The notes beneath the pieces are model-generated. The model saw only the letters and a program-made list of their open reading frames with translations, was not told the origin of the DNA and did not search any database. Source: Ignavibacteria bacterium (lineage in GTDB: Bacteria > Bacteroidota > Ignavibacteria > Tepidaquicellales > Tepidaquicellaceae). Taken from it: a stretch of 64,000 nucleotides of DNA. Within the stretch, counting starts at the first letter, position 1; each line of letters begins with the position of its first letter. Below are positions 33,903 to 43,619 of the stretch, piece by piece. Position numbers and translations under genes: made by a program. Location of the stretch: NCBI GenBank assembly GCA_028714695.1, contig JAQTLX010000003.1:1-64000 (forward strand). The letters are read 5' to 3'.

Positions 33903-34719
33903 AAGATTAATATCAAAAGACGTTCAACATGTTACTACAAAAGTGCTGCAATTGATGAAAGACAGCGGAGAAAAAATAACAATGCTTACCTGTTATGATT
34001 ATCTGACCGCGAAATTTCTCGATGCCGCAAAAATAGAAATGATACTCGTTGGCGATTCGCTTGGCAACGTTGTACAGGGAAACGAAACAACGCTGCCCGT
34101 GACTCTCGAAGAAATGATTTACCATACTTCGATAGTCCGCAAAGGCGTAGAAAGAGCGATGGTAATAGCGGATATGACATTTATGAGTTATCAGGTAGGA
34201 GAAGATGATGCTGTCAGGAACTGCGGCAAGGTTATGAAACTGACGGGATGCGATGCAATTAAAATGGAAGGCGGAGATTATATAGCGGGAACCGTAAAAA
34301 GACTCGTTGAAATCGGAATACCGGTGATGGGGCATCTCGGACTGACACCGCAATCTATAAATAAGTTCGGAAGTTATAAAACCCGCGGTATAGAAAAATC
34401 TGAAGCAGACCAGATTTATAAAGACGCGCTCATACTTGAAAAAGCGGGATGTTTTGCGATAGTGCTTGAAAAAATCCCCGCAAAACTCGGGAAGAAAGTT
34501 TCCGAAGCGCTTAAAATTCCGACAATCGGAATCGGTGCGGGACAGTATTGCGACGGACAGGTGCTTGTTACTCCCGATATGCTTGGCATGATAGAGGAAT
34601 TCAAACCGAGATTTGTAAGGAAATACATGACGCTTGCACAGGACATGAAGGACGCTTTCAGGAGATACATAAGCGACGTGAAAGAAAATAAATTCCCGAC
34701 TAAAGAAGAGAGTTATTAA
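33892..34719 (+). CDS. panB: 3-methyl-2-oxobutanoate hydroxymethyltransferase
   Basis: A 275-residue TIM-barrel enzyme of pantothenate synthesis, making ketopantoate from 2-oxoisovalerate and methylene-tetrahydrofolate. Motifs are ITMLTCYDYLTAKFLD, LVGDSLGNVVQGNETTLPV (metal-binding Asp), AIKMEGGDYIAG, VMGHLGLTPQSINKFG and TIGIGAGQYCDGQVLV. The length is normal. It overlaps the CYTH gene and is 3 bases from the MscS gene. A long antisense frame across it is a shadow. Confidence 0.97.
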   Translation: MPVKRLISKDVQHVTTKVLQLMKDSGEKITMLTCYDYLTAKFLDAAKIEMILVGDSLGNVVQGNETTLPVTLEEMIYHTSIVRKGVERAMVIADMTFMSYQVGEDDAVRNCGKVMKLTGCDAIKMEGGDYIAGTVKRLVEIGIPVMGHLGLTPQSINKFGSYKTRGIEKSEADQIYKDALILEKAGCFAIVLEKIPAKLGKKVSEALKIPTIGIGAGQYCDGQVLVTPDMLGMIEEFKPRFVRKYMTLAQDMKDAFRRYISDVKENKFPTKEESY

Positions 34720-34722
34720 TAT

Positions 34723-35541
34723 ATGGATATTCTTCAGCAGACTCTTTTTAAAATAGGCGGCCAGAGCATTACGCTTTTGTCCATCGTAATGTTCGTGTTT
34801 GTTTTTCTGCTTGTAATAATTTTCTCCCGTGTGCTTAGAAAGATTCTTATCAAAAGAATTTTTCCGAGACACGAAATAAACGAAGGCGTTGCCCGCTCGA
34901 TTGCAAGAATAGCAAACTATTTCATTCTGGCTCTTGGTTTGCTTGTTGCTCTCAATGCTGCCGGAATCAACGTTTCGCTTTTATTTGCAGGAGGCGCGGC
35001 GCTGATGGTCGGCATTGGATTCGGGCTTCAGAACGTTGCCAACAATTTCATCAGCGGAATAATCATACTTTTCGAACGGCCTATCAAAGAAGGCGATTTC
35101 ATAGAGGTCGGGGGAAAGATGGGTACGGTGGTTTCAATTTCCGCCAGAAGTACAAAAATAAAAACAAATACGGGAATAATGATTATTGTTCCAAATTCAT
35201 ATTTCATAGAGAAAGAGGTAATAAACAGAAGTTACATAGACAAAACGCAGATAGAGATTCCCGTCACAATTTCACACGATGAGGATTTTGAAAAAGTCAA
35301 ACAAATTCTTTTGAATCTCGGTAACGAGAACGAACTTGTGTTGAAAGAATTTCCGCCGTCGGTTTCGTTTTCGGAAATCACCGATATCGGCATACTTGTT
35401 AAACTCTGGGTCTGGATAAAGGACCAGGATATGCATGCGGCAATACGCTCACAGATAAACTACAGAATACTTCAGGAATTCGGCAAAGCCGGTATTAAAT
35501 TTCCTGTTCAGCAGAGAATCATCACGAACAAAGCAAACTAG
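34723..35541 (+). CDS. Small-conductance mechanosensitive channel (MscS family)
   Basis: A 272-residue inner-membrane channel. Three membrane helices are followed by the MscS pore-lining helix and beta domain: LMVGIGFGLQNVANNFISGI, then FERPIKEGDFIEVGGKMGTV and RSTKIKTNTGIMIIVPNS. The size matches the minimal E. coli MscS. It opens on membrane tension to release solutes. Confidence 0.93.
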   Translation: MDILQQTLFKIGGQSITLLSIVMFVFVFLLVIIFSRVLRKILIKRIFPRHEINEGVARSIARIANYFILALGLLVALNAAGINVSLLFAGGAALMVGIGFGLQNVANNFISGIIILFERPIKEGDFIEVGGKMGTVVSISARSTKIKTNTGIMIIVPNSYFIEKEVINRSYIDKTQIEIPVTISHDEDFEKVKQILLNLGNENELVLKEFPPSVSFSEITDIGILVKLWVWIKDQDMHAAIRSQINYRILQEFGKAGIKFPVQQRIITNKAN

Positions 35542-35573
35542 TTTTATAAATTCCGTTTAAACATTTACGTTAT

Positions 35574-36086
35574 ATGAAAGAAAGAATAAAAATAATTCTT
35601 GGGGATATAACGAAGCAGAAAACAGACGCTATTGTAAACGCCGCAAACAGGACTCTGCTCGGCGGCGGTGGTGTTGACGGCGCGATACACAGGGCTGCAG
35701 GAAGGGAACTGATTCGCGAATGCATGGACCTTAACGGTTGTAAAACGGGTTATGCAAAAATTACTAAAGGCTATAATTTGCCGGCGAAGTTTGTTATTCA
35801 CACCGTAGGTCCGGTGTGGAGAGGCGGCAATGAAGACGAAGAAGAACTGCTGGCGATGTGTTATAGAAATTCACTAATTGTTGCCGCAGAAAACAATATT
35901 ACTTCAATATCATTCCCGGCTATAAGCACCGGTGCTTATGGTTTTCCTCCGGAAAAGGCCGCGAAGATTGCAATTAACGAAATCATGGAATTTTTAAAAG
36001 ACAACGAATCCGTTAAAGAAGTGGATTTTGTTTGTTATGACGGAAGAACATTCAATTTATACAACAAAGAACTTAATTTGTATTAA
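35574..36086 (+). CDS. Macro domain protein (O-acetyl-ADP-ribose deacetylase-like)
   Basis: A 170-residue stand-alone macro domain of the YmdB/MacroD type. The ADP-ribose pocket is visible: [34 protein letters not shown] and [18 protein letters not shown]. Relatives remove ADP-ribose from protein side chains or deacetylate O-acetyl-ADP-ribose. It ends the rightward gene group that starts at the GT2 gene. Confidence 0.95.
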   Translation: MKERIKIILGDITKQKTDAIVNAANRTLLGGGGVDGAIHRAAGRELIRECMDLNGCKTGYAKITKGYNLPAKFVIHTVGPVWRGGNEDEEELLAMCYRNSLIVAAENNITSISFPAISTGAYGFPPEKAAKIAINEIMEFLKDNESVKEVDFVCYDGRTFNLYNKELNLY

Positions 36087-36092
36087 GTCATA

Positions 36093-36698
36093 TCACTGTG
36101 TAATATCCCGGAAGTCAACATTTACGGGTATTTTTACATAATTGGAATCCACAGAAGCGTTTATTTCTACGGAACTCGCGGAAATGACGTTTCCTCCGAA
36201 AGATGCTTTTAAAATATACCTGCCTCCGAATACTGAAAAAGAAGAACCGTCCGATGCGTCGTTATAAACATCGCAGAGAAATCCGGAAACCATATCCGTT
36301 CCTGATTTTTTCATTCTCGGAATAAACTCGCCTGCATCAGTAAACGCAGAGAAACTTTTCTGATAATTGTTATCTTTAATGATTTTCGATTTTACGGGCT
36401 GCGGCAGATTTCCGGACGAGATATAAAAATAAACATATCCGCCGGATATAAATCTGGATTCCTTGCTGACGCCTTCTTTCAAATTTTTAACAAGATCAAT
36501 CCTTATGTCGTCTTTATATTTTGTAAGTACTATAGCGCCTGACCCCATGCCCGATAAATCATATTTGATTAGTGCGGATGTTGTGTCCTTTAATGCGTCG
36601 TTTTTCTGCGTTTTTCCCGGATCTTTATTCCTGTCTGAACAGCCGAATAAAATCACGGCAAGTAATATGCAAAATATTTTAAAAATTTCTTTTAGCAA
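36093..36698 (-). CDS. Lipoprotein of unknown function
   Basis: A 201-residue lipoprotein starting at TTG, with signal peptide and lipobox (LLAVILFGC). A Lys/Asp-rich linker leads to a beta-rich domain (SGAIVLTKYKDDIRIDLV, SGFLCDVYNDASDG, YVKIPVNVDFRDI). The conserved-looking Cys in FLCDVYN and the strand layout recall DUF4412-type periplasmic domains, but I cannot assign a family. It converges with the macro-domain gene (6-base gap). Confidence 0.7.
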   Translation of the reverse strand: MLKEIFKIFCILLAVILFGCSDRNKDPGKTQKNDALKDTTSALIKYDLSGMGSGAIVLTKYKDDIRIDLVKNLKEGVSKESRFISGGYVYFYISSGNLPQPVKSKIIKDNNYQKSFSAFTDAGEFIPRMKKSGTDMVSGFLCDVYNDASDGSSFSVFGGRYILKASFGGNVISASSVEINASVDSNYVKIPVNVDFRDITQ

Positions 36699-36737
36699 TG
36701 AGTGTAATTATTGTTATGCATGTTTTTTATATTTCGT

Positions 36738-36763
36738 CCTTCCCGGACCGGAGTCCGGGAAGG
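36738..36763. repeat. Perfect 11-bp-stem palindrome
   Basis: CCTTCCCGGAC and GTCCGGGAAGG arms around a CGGA loop form a strong hairpin between two minus-strand genes. No T-tract follows on either strand, so it is more like a REP element than an intrinsic terminator. It resembles the shorter palindromes at 10163 and 57085. Confidence 0.65.
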
Positions 36764-36800
36764 GGAGCAATTGTAAAGTACAAGTTTAAATTATAAATAT

Positions 36801-38678
36801 TTATTTCTTCAGATGCTTTGCGAAAAATTTTTCCATGCCCGCATAAAAGTCGAAACGGTTTTCTTCATTTCTGAATCCGTGTCCTTCATTGTCTTTTACG
36901 AGATATTCAACTTCGAGTCCTCTGTCTCTCATTGCTTTTACCATCTGGTCGGATTCATTAATGTTTACGCGCGGGTCGTTCTTTCCCTGCGCTACGAATA
37001 AAGGCGCTTTGATTTTATCCGTATGAAACACGGGCGAGATTGATTTAAATAATGCACTGTCCTTTTCCGGATTGCCGACCATTTCGTACATCATCTTTCT
37101 GAACGGCTCCCAGTACGGAGGAATGGTCTTCATGAACGTGAACATATTAGATACGCCCACATAGTCAACCGCGCATGCGTATAAATCAGGTGTGAACGTA
37201 ACGCCTGCAAGCGTTGCGTATCCGCCGTAACTTCCGCCGTATATAGCAACTCTTTTCGGGTCTGCGATGCCCTGGTCTTCAAGCCATTTCACGCCGTCCG
37301 TAATATCGTCCTGCATTTTCAATCCCCATTCTCTGAACGACGCTTCCCAGAATTTTTTTCCGAAGCCCGTGGAACCCCTGAAATTCATCTGCAGTACCGC
37401 ATATCCGCGGTTTGCAAGGAATTGAATTTCCGGATTGTAACCCCAGTTATCTCTTGCCCACGGACCGCCGTGCGGATTTATTACAACAGGTAAATTTTTC
37501 GGTTCGACTCCGAGAGGCAGAGTAAGATATCCGTGAATTGTAAGTCCGTCTCTTGATGTATACTGAACGGGTTTTTGAGGCGACAATTCGTTTTCGTTTA
37601 TCCACGGACTTACATCCGTTATTTTGTAGAAATCGTTTTTTGATTCGTCATAATAATAATACGCCCCGAGCGAACGGTCGCTGTATGTTCTTACGAGGAA
37701 TTTATCTTCGTTTTTGTTTGCACCCGAAATAACAATCTCGTATCCGTTCAGTTCATTCTTTAATCTTTCGTATCGCTTTTCTGTTATTTCGTCGAGAAAT
37801 TTCATTTCTCTTTTATCTTTGACGTAACTTATGTATGTCAGCACTTTCCTTTTTTTGGAATAACTAAGTCCGGAAACATCAACGTCTGAATTTTCATAAA
37901 GCGTTTCTATTTCTTTTCCGCTGGCGATATCGAATTTTACGATAGCAGATTTATCCCTTCCGAGATTAGAAGATGCGTATATATATTTATTGTCGAATGA
38001 AAAGAACAACGGGCTGATCTCGTCCCTGAAATTTGTGCTTAACACTTCACGGAACGGTTCATCTTCGTTGTCGCGGTACATAAGGATATTGTTAACGCCG
38101 TCGCTCGCAATCGCCATGCGCAATTTACCGTCGTGATCAGTAATCCAGTTTATTATATTGCCGGGGTTTTCGGCAATTTGTTTTAGTTCTCCCGTAGCGA
38201 GATTTATTCTGTAAACATCGAATACTGACGGGTTGCGTTGATTCATTGATATAAGCATTTCATTGTCAATGTCTTCAAGGTCATCGACAATTTCCGCTTT
38301 AACTTTTTCGGCAGGTGTAAGCAATTTTGAATTATTTCCGTCTTTATCGACAGAAAACAGTTTATAGTTTTCGTCGCCGCCGCTGTCCAGAAGAAATACA
38401 ATTCTGTCGTTGCCTTTCCAGAAATATCCGGAAATATCCCTTTCCTTTGCAGATGTAACTCTGACGGCATCTTTTTCGCCCATCATCTGGACAAATACAT
38501 TTAAACGGTTTTCCCAGGGTGCAAGATATGAGATGTACTTACCGTCGGGCGACATTTGATAGCCGGTTTTATCCGGATTTCTAAAAAAATCTTTAAGAGG
38601 TATCTGCCTCGTCTGTGCATATAAACTTCCGACCATAAAAAAAATAATAATAAATTTGAAAAAAAATGTTTTTTTCAT
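36801..38678 (-). CDS. Prolyl oligopeptidase-family (S9) peptidase
   Basis: A 625-residue exported peptidase (signal peptide ending LYA). An N-terminal beta-propeller (about residues 30-360, with DPSGKYISYLAPWENR-like blades) precedes an alpha/beta-hydrolase domain. The triad is Ser in IYGGSYGGYATLAG, Asp in AQGKNDPRVN and His in KDNEGHGFRNEEN, and HGGPWARDNWGYNPE forms the oxyanion region. It resembles secreted acylaminoacyl or dipeptidyl peptidases of Bacteroidota that trim peptides in the periplasm. Confidence 0.94.
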   Translation of the reverse strand: MKKTFFFKFIIIFFMVGSLYAQTRQIPLKDFFRNPDKTGYQMSPDGKYISYLAPWENRLNVFVQMMGEKDAVRVTSAKERDISGYFWKGNDRIVFLLDSGGDENYKLFSVDKDGNNSKLLTPAEKVKAEIVDDLEDIDNEMLISMNQRNPSVFDVYRINLATGELKQIAENPGNIINWITDHDGKLRMAIASDGVNNILMYRDNEDEPFREVLSTNFRDEISPLFFSFDNKYIYASSNLGRDKSAIVKFDIASGKEIETLYENSDVDVSGLSYSKKRKVLTYISYVKDKREMKFLDEITEKRYERLKNELNGYEIVISGANKNEDKFLVRTYSDRSLGAYYYYDESKNDFYKITDVSPWINENELSPQKPVQYTSRDGLTIHGYLTLPLGVEPKNLPVVINPHGGPWARDNWGYNPEIQFLANRGYAVLQMNFRGSTGFGKKFWEASFREWGLKMQDDITDGVKWLEDQGIADPKRVAIYGGSYGGYATLAGVTFTPDLYACAVDYVGVSNMFTFMKTIPPYWEPFRKMMYEMVGNPEKDSALFKSISPVFHTDKIKAPLFVAQGKNDPRVNINESDQMVKAMRDRGLEVEYLVKDNEGHGFRNEENRFDFYAGMEKFFAKHLKK

Positions 38679-38732
38679 AATAGTGATCCCCCGTTTCCTT
38701 TGTATAAGAAATGTAAAATAGTTTATTATGGT

Positions 38733-39689
38733 TTAAAATAATACTGAATTTTTAACCTTAATAATTTCGGCCGCTATACTGACTGCGATTTCATCCGGTG
38801 TTTTACTGGCAATTTGCAGGCCGATAGGCGAATGAACCGGCTCAATCAATTTGTCTTCAATGCCTTCTTTCTTCAGTTCATCGAAAAGCGTTTTCACTTT
38901 CGCTTTGCTGCCCATCATGCCGATGTATTTAACGTTTTTGTTTATTACCGCTCTGAGAACATCTTTGTCGTATAGATGGCTGGGAGTAACAATCACTATA
39001 TACGAAAAATCATCTTCAATGATGTTTTTTGCAAATTCGACGTAATCTTCGTGAATGAATTCGTTTGCAAAGTCATTCAGTCTTAAAGTGAAAATGTCTT
39101 TTCGTTTTTCAATCAAGATAACGTGAAAATCTATTAAAGACATAATTCGCGACACGGACAGCCCCACATGCCCGCCTCCAAAAATATAAACACGTTCTTT
39201 TATGCCGATAAGTTCTTCATAAAGCCATGCGGACTTATCGAATGAAAACTTTTTTGTTCTTCCGTCAGAAGACGAGAAGAAAATCCTTTCTTTGTTGATG
39301 CTCAGGAGTCCGCTTTTGTTTTTTTCGATTGACTCCGTAATGTCTGAAACGGTTTGAATATCGTCTTTGCCGATTTTAACGAAGCCGATTATCTGCGAAC
39401 CGCAGCAAATCATTCCCGTGCTTCCGGGAGTATCGCCGTAATGATTGTACGAATTGAAATAATTACGAAAATCCGCGCTGTCAAGATTTTTTATTCCCTC
39501 ATTAATTACTTCGAACTCCATTTTACCGCCGCCTATACTGCCGAATATATCGCCGTTCTTTCCGGCAATCATTTTGAAACCCGTTCTCCCCGGAGTGGAG
39601 TCGTTTGCGTCAAAAACAACCGTTAAAATAAGTGAATCGCCGTTATTGATTTTATTTTTTACATACTGCCAGAAATTCAATTCGGTCAT
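38733..39689 (-). CDS. xdhC: XdhC/CoxI-family molybdenum-cofactor maturation protein
   Basis: A 318-residue chaperone that binds and sulfurates molybdenum cofactor for xanthine dehydrogenase. It has the N-terminal XdhC/CoxI domain (FKMIAGKNGDIFGSIGGGKM, TGMICCGSQIIGF) and a C-terminal Rossmann XdhC_C domain with VYIFGGGHVGLSVSRI and IGMMGSKAKVKTLF. It directly follows the large xanthine dehydrogenase subunit gene (1-base gap), so the three genes form an operon. Confidence 0.94.
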   Translation of the reverse strand: MTELNFWQYVKNKINNGDSLILTVVFDANDSTPGRTGFKMIAGKNGDIFGSIGGGKMEFEVINEGIKNLDSADFRNYFNSYNHYGDTPGSTGMICCGSQIIGFVKIGKDDIQTVSDITESIEKNKSGLLSINKERIFFSSSDGRTKKFSFDKSAWLYEELIGIKERVYIFGGGHVGLSVSRIMSLIDFHVILIEKRKDIFTLRLNDFANEFIHEDYVEFAKNIIEDDFSYIVIVTPSHLYDKDVLRAVINKNVKYIGMMGSKAKVKTLFDELKKEGIEDKLIEPVHSPIGLQIASKTPDEIAVSIAAEIIKVKNSVLF

Positions 39690-39690
39690 A

Positions 39691-41949
39691 TCATTTAGCG
39701 TATAGGTTCATTAAAACTTTTTCGGGTGTCAGCGGAGACGAAATATCAAAACCCGCTTTTGGATTAAACTCTTTAATTGCGTTAACAAGAGCAAAGAAAG
39801 CCGCTATGCCGTACATGAACGGCGGTTCCCCGATTGCCTTTGAGTTGAATACTCCAGCATTCTTATCTTTATTTTCAAGAAATTCGATTTCAATTTTTTC
39901 GGGTGTGAAACCCATGTCGGGTACTTTGTAAGTTGATAAAGTATCCGTGAGGAGTTTTCCGTCGCTGTTAAAAATTATTTCTTCCATCGTCATCCAGCCG
40001 ATGCCCTGCATCAGAGCGCCTTCTGCCTGACTTCTGTCAATTGCCGGATTAATGCTGTCGCCAAAGTCATGAACAGCATGCACGCTTTCGATTTTATAAG
40101 TGCCTCTTAAACAATCAACATTAACAACAATGATTGCAGTTCCGTAAACATGATAAGCGAACGGATTTCCTTTGTTCGTTTCAGGATTGAAAAATATTTT
40201 CGGAGTTGCATAAAATCCATGAGCGGACAAATCAATTCTGTTTTTATAAGCGTCAATTACCAATTTCTCAAAACTGAAATTTGTTTTGCTCTTATTAATC
40301 CAAACGTACCCGTCATTGAGGGCAAATTCCGAATCCGCCGCCGGATTATTCTTTTTAATATAAAAATCTTTTAGACGTTTAAAAATTTCGAGACATGCAA
40401 GCCTTGTTGCATTGCCGTTCATATCGGCTCCGCTGCTTGCGGCGGTCGCGGATGTGTTTGCGTTTCTTGTTGTGTTCGTAGTTTCGGATTTTATTTTATC
40501 GAGTCCAATCCCGAAGATTCTTGAAGCAACCTGTCTGATTTTCATATTAACGCCCTGTCCCATTTCAACGGCGCCCGTGCTTACGCTTACGCTGCCGTCC
40601 GCATAAACATGCACGAGAGAACTTGCCTGATTCAGCATGGTGTTTGTGAACGATATTCCGAAACAAATAGGCATCAAAGCGAATCCCTTTTTGAAAAGAA
40701 AATTGCTCTTGTTGAAGTTTGCAGTTTCGTCTCTGATTGAATCGAGATTAAATTTTTCTTTAGCACTTCTCCAGCAGTTTACGGCTTTACAGAATTCCGT
40801 TTTTTGTCCGTAAGGAAATTCTTCGCCTTCTTTAAGCAGATTTTTTTCCTGGATTTCATAGGGCGGCATATTCATAGCAGCGGCTGCTTTATATATCGCG
40901 GTCTCAAGCACGAACATTCCCTGCGGTCCGCCGAAACCCCTGAATGCCGTATTTGGCGGCAGGTTGGTTTTACAGCAGTATCCCGCGGCTTTCACGTTCG
41001 GGATGAAATAACTTCCCGTTGCATGCGCAAGTGTTCTGTCGAGAATCGCCGGTGACAAATCCGCTGCCGCGCCTGCGTTCTGATAAAATGCAACTTCATA
41101 CGATAAAATTTTCCCGTCTTTTGTAAGTCCGATTTTATAATCAGAAATATACGGATGGCGTTTTCCCGTGGCTTTCATGTCTTCCTGCCGGGAAAGAACT
41201 ATTTTAACGGGTTTTCCGAGTTTGTAACTTCCGAGAGCGGCAAGTACAGCCCACGCTGTTGCCTGGTCCTCTTTGCCTCCGAAGCCGCCGCCGAGGCGCA
41301 TAGCCTCGCACTCTACTTTATTATCGGCGATGTTAAGCACTTTGGATACTGTTCTCTGAACGCCTGTAGGATTCTGAGTAGAGGAAATAATTTTAAAACA
41401 ACCCCCTTCAACAGGCATTGCAAGTGATGCCTGAGTTTCAAGATACAAATGCTCCTGCCCGCCCGATTCGACTGTACCCTCGAATACGTAATCACAGTTC
41501 TTCCATGTGTTTTCGGTACTGCCGCATGAATAGATGCGGGCTTTTGGTATTATAAGATGTCCTTTTTCAAAAGCAATTTTCGGATTTGTTATAACGTCAA
41601 GTTTTGTAATTTCAAATTTGATTTTTCCAACAGCGTTCCTTGCAATCAGTTGTGTTTCTGCCACAACGAGAGCAATCGGCTCGCCGATGAATTCAACTTC
41701 GTCTTCGGCAAGAAGCACTTCGTCCTGAATGATTCCGCCTATCTGATTAACGCCCGGAATATCTTTACAGGTATAAATTCCTTTTACACCCGGGATTTTC
41801 AAAGCATCGGATATGTCAATGTTCTTGATTTTTCCGTGCGCGACGGGGGAAAAGAAAACGGCCCCGTGCAGTGTTCCCGAAGGAGCATTATAGTCGTCAA
41901 GAAAAATCGATTCGCCCTTTACGTGTCTTATTGAATCATAATTCAGCAT
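39691..41949 (-). CDS. xdhB: Xanthine dehydrogenase, molybdopterin-binding large subunit
   Basis: A 752-residue molybdo-hydroxylase subunit. Signature stretches are GQEHLYLETQASLA, MRLGGGFGGKEDQATAW, NTAFRGFGGPQGMF, EMGQGVNMKIRQ and the catalytic-Glu region AIGEPPFMYGIAAFF. It oxidises hypoxanthine and xanthine to urate using the Fe-S/FAD subunit encoded upstream. The size and order of motifs are normal for a separate large subunit. The start overlaps the small-subunit gene by 7 bases. Confidence 0.95.
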   Translation of the reverse strand: MLNYDSIRHVKGESIFLDDYNAPSGTLHGAVFFSPVAHGKIKNIDISDALKIPGVKGIYTCKDIPGVNQIGGIIQDEVLLAEDEVEFIGEPIALVVAETQLIARNAVGKIKFEITKLDVITNPKIAFEKGHLIIPKARIYSCGSTENTWKNCDYVFEGTVESGGQEHLYLETQASLAMPVEGGCFKIISSTQNPTGVQRTVSKVLNIADNKVECEAMRLGGGFGGKEDQATAWAVLAALGSYKLGKPVKIVLSRQEDMKATGKRHPYISDYKIGLTKDGKILSYEVAFYQNAGAAADLSPAILDRTLAHATGSYFIPNVKAAGYCCKTNLPPNTAFRGFGGPQGMFVLETAIYKAAAAMNMPPYEIQEKNLLKEGEEFPYGQKTEFCKAVNCWRSAKEKFNLDSIRDETANFNKSNFLFKKGFALMPICFGISFTNTMLNQASSLVHVYADGSVSVSTGAVEMGQGVNMKIRQVASRIFGIGLDKIKSETTNTTRNANTSATAASSGADMNGNATRLACLEIFKRLKDFYIKKNNPAADSEFALNDGYVWINKSKTNFSFEKLVIDAYKNRIDLSAHGFYATPKIFFNPETNKGNPFAYHVYGTAIIVVNVDCLRGTYKIESVHAVHDFGDSINPAIDRSQAEGALMQGIGWMTMEEIIFNSDGKLLTDTLSTYKVPDMGFTPEKIEIEFLENKDKNAGVFNSKAIGEPPFMYGIAAFFALVNAIKEFNPKAGFDISSPLTPEKVLMNLYAK

Positions 41950-43373
41950 ATTATTTCCTCCTGTCTGATTACATCGGGGAACAGTTTTAGAAAATGCGCC
42001 GATATTAATTGTCCGAGGAGAAGTGTTTTGTACTCAACCGAGCCGCGGGCATCGCTTATCGGTGAGATTTCCATTTTGGAAATATTTATTAACTCTATAA
42101 TGGTTTCAGGCGTTATTTTCCTGTCCTTCAAAAATGCGGATGATTCCTTAAGATATAAAGGCACAGGCGCTATGCCGCCTGCCGATATATTCGCGCTTCT
42201 AATCACATCGTTTGCAGTCTCAAGATAAATTGCTGTGTTCACGCTTGCAATATCGAGGTAAGTGCGTTTGCAGACCTTCTCAAAATTTAAGAGAAAATTC
42301 CGCGGCGGTATCTTAACTGTGAACTTAAGAGTGTATTCATGATCACGGCGGTCGAGTTTTTTATAATCTTTGAAATAGTCCTTAAGATACAGGCTCCGCG
42401 TCGTTTTGCCGTCAGTAAGGTGTATTCTTGAATTTAGCGCGAGAAGAAAAACCGACATATCGCCGATAGGGGATGCGTTGTTTATGTTTCCGCCAAGTGT
42501 AGCCCTGTTGCGGATTTGAAGTGAGCCGAACAATTTTGATATTCCGCTAAAAGATGGAAATATTCTTTTTATGATGGAAGAATTTTCAAGTTCGCTTACA
42601 GTCGTGAAAGCATTTATAGATAATTCGTTGTCTTCAATTCTGATTTTTTGTCCTTTTAGAATATCGGACATGAACACTGTGTTTTTTTCTTTAAGTTTAT
42701 GACCCTGCTGAACAAATAAGTCGGTGCCCCCCGAAACGAAGACCGGATATGCAGATATTTCACTTGAAGAAAGTCTTCTTTGAATATTCTGCAGTCTGTC
42801 CGGAATATTTTTAAAATATTCGGGAAGAAACTGAAATTGCGTAAGGAGGTTTATTCTTTCCGTAAAACTAATAGCCGTATTTCCGGAAAAAAGTTTAAGA
42901 ATCTTTTCGATTGATTTTATAATTCTGAAATGCCCCGTGCATCTGCATAGATTTCCGGTAAGTGCAATTTTTGCAGATTCCAAATCGAATGAATCCGTAA
43001 ATAAAAGAAATCCCGTGAACGCCACAACAAATCCCGGCGTACAGAAACCGCATTGCGTACCGCTTTCTTCAACCAGCGCCGCTTGAAACGGCGAGAGACC
43101 TTTTGTATTAAGCCCTTCGACTGATACAACATGTTTCCCGTTTACTTCGGAAACTGGCAGAAGGCATGAGTTCACCGTTTTATAGTTAATGAAATTTCCT
43201 TCCGGCTCGCCTACTAATATAGTGCACGCGCCGCAGTCGCCCTCCCTGCACCCCTCTTTTGTTCCGGTAAGATGTTTTTCAAGACGAAGAAAATCCAGCA
43301 CGGTAACCGAGGGATTAATGTTCGTATCAATTAATTCATCATTACAAATAAATTTCAGATTTACACTGTTCAT
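41943..43373 (-). CDS. xdhA: Xanthine dehydrogenase, Fe-S/FAD small subunit
   Basis: A 476-residue electron-transfer subunit. The N-terminal plant-type 2Fe-2S site is GCREGDCGACTILVGE; the second cluster is made by CGFCTPGFVVAF and GNLCRCTGHFRI. The FAD domain follows, with PVFVSGGTDLFVQQG, RNRATLGGNINNASPIGDM and a C-terminal CO-dehydrogenase-flavoprotein domain. It passes electrons from molybdenum to NAD. First gene of the minus-strand xdh operon. Confidence 0.95.
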   Translation of the reverse strand: MNSVNLKFICNDELIDTNINPSVTVLDFLRLEKHLTGTKEGCREGDCGACTILVGEPEGNFINYKTVNSCLLPVSEVNGKHVVSVEGLNTKGLSPFQAALVEESGTQCGFCTPGFVVAFTGFLLFTDSFDLESAKIALTGNLCRCTGHFRIIKSIEKILKLFSGNTAISFTERINLLTQFQFLPEYFKNIPDRLQNIQRRLSSSEISAYPVFVSGGTDLFVQQGHKLKEKNTVFMSDILKGQKIRIEDNELSINAFTTVSELENSSIIKRIFPSFSGISKLFGSLQIRNRATLGGNINNASPIGDMSVFLLALNSRIHLTDGKTTRSLYLKDYFKDYKKLDRRDHEYTLKFTVKIPPRNFLLNFEKVCKRTYLDIASVNTAIYLETANDVIRSANISAGGIAPVPLYLKESSAFLKDRKITPETIIELINISKMEISPISDARGSVEYKTLLLGQLISAHFLKLFPDVIRQEEIIC

Positions 43374-43379
43374 AATTAT

Positions 43380-43616
43380 TTAAAAAACACTTTTAGATTT
43401 TTTCAATATATTCGTTTCTGTTTCCGAATAAACGGCATATTCGAAATCCCTCTGATTTGCGTATGCTCCGTATTCGCCGGATTTATTTATTACAATGAAA
43501 CCGGCCTGTATGCCTTTTGATTTATCCCTATTAATCTTCACAATTCTGTCAACGCCCGATTTACAGGCTCCCAATGGAGACAGACCGTTCGACTTCAATT
43601 TTAGTATTACTCCCGT
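43380..43616 (-). pseudogene. C-terminal remnant of an N4-(beta-N-acetylglucosaminyl)asparaginase-type Ntn hydrolase
   Basis: About 78 codons with no ATG, closed upstream by a stop at 43617. The sequence (LKSNGLSPLGACKSGVDRIV, AGFIVINKSGEYGAYANQRD, FEYAVYSETE) matches the C-terminal end of isoaspartyl peptidase/aspartylglucosaminidase proteins. The catalytic Thr and the whole alpha subunit are missing, so it cannot be active. It lies 6 bases upstream of the xdh operon and may now serve as its leader. Confidence 0.7.
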
Positions 43617-43619
43617 TTA

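Noticed and set aside
33913-34872. 319-codon minus-strand ORF
   Set aside because: It is antisense to panB and the MscS gene, which have full family motifs; its translation is Phe/His/Tyr-rich and resembles nothing known.
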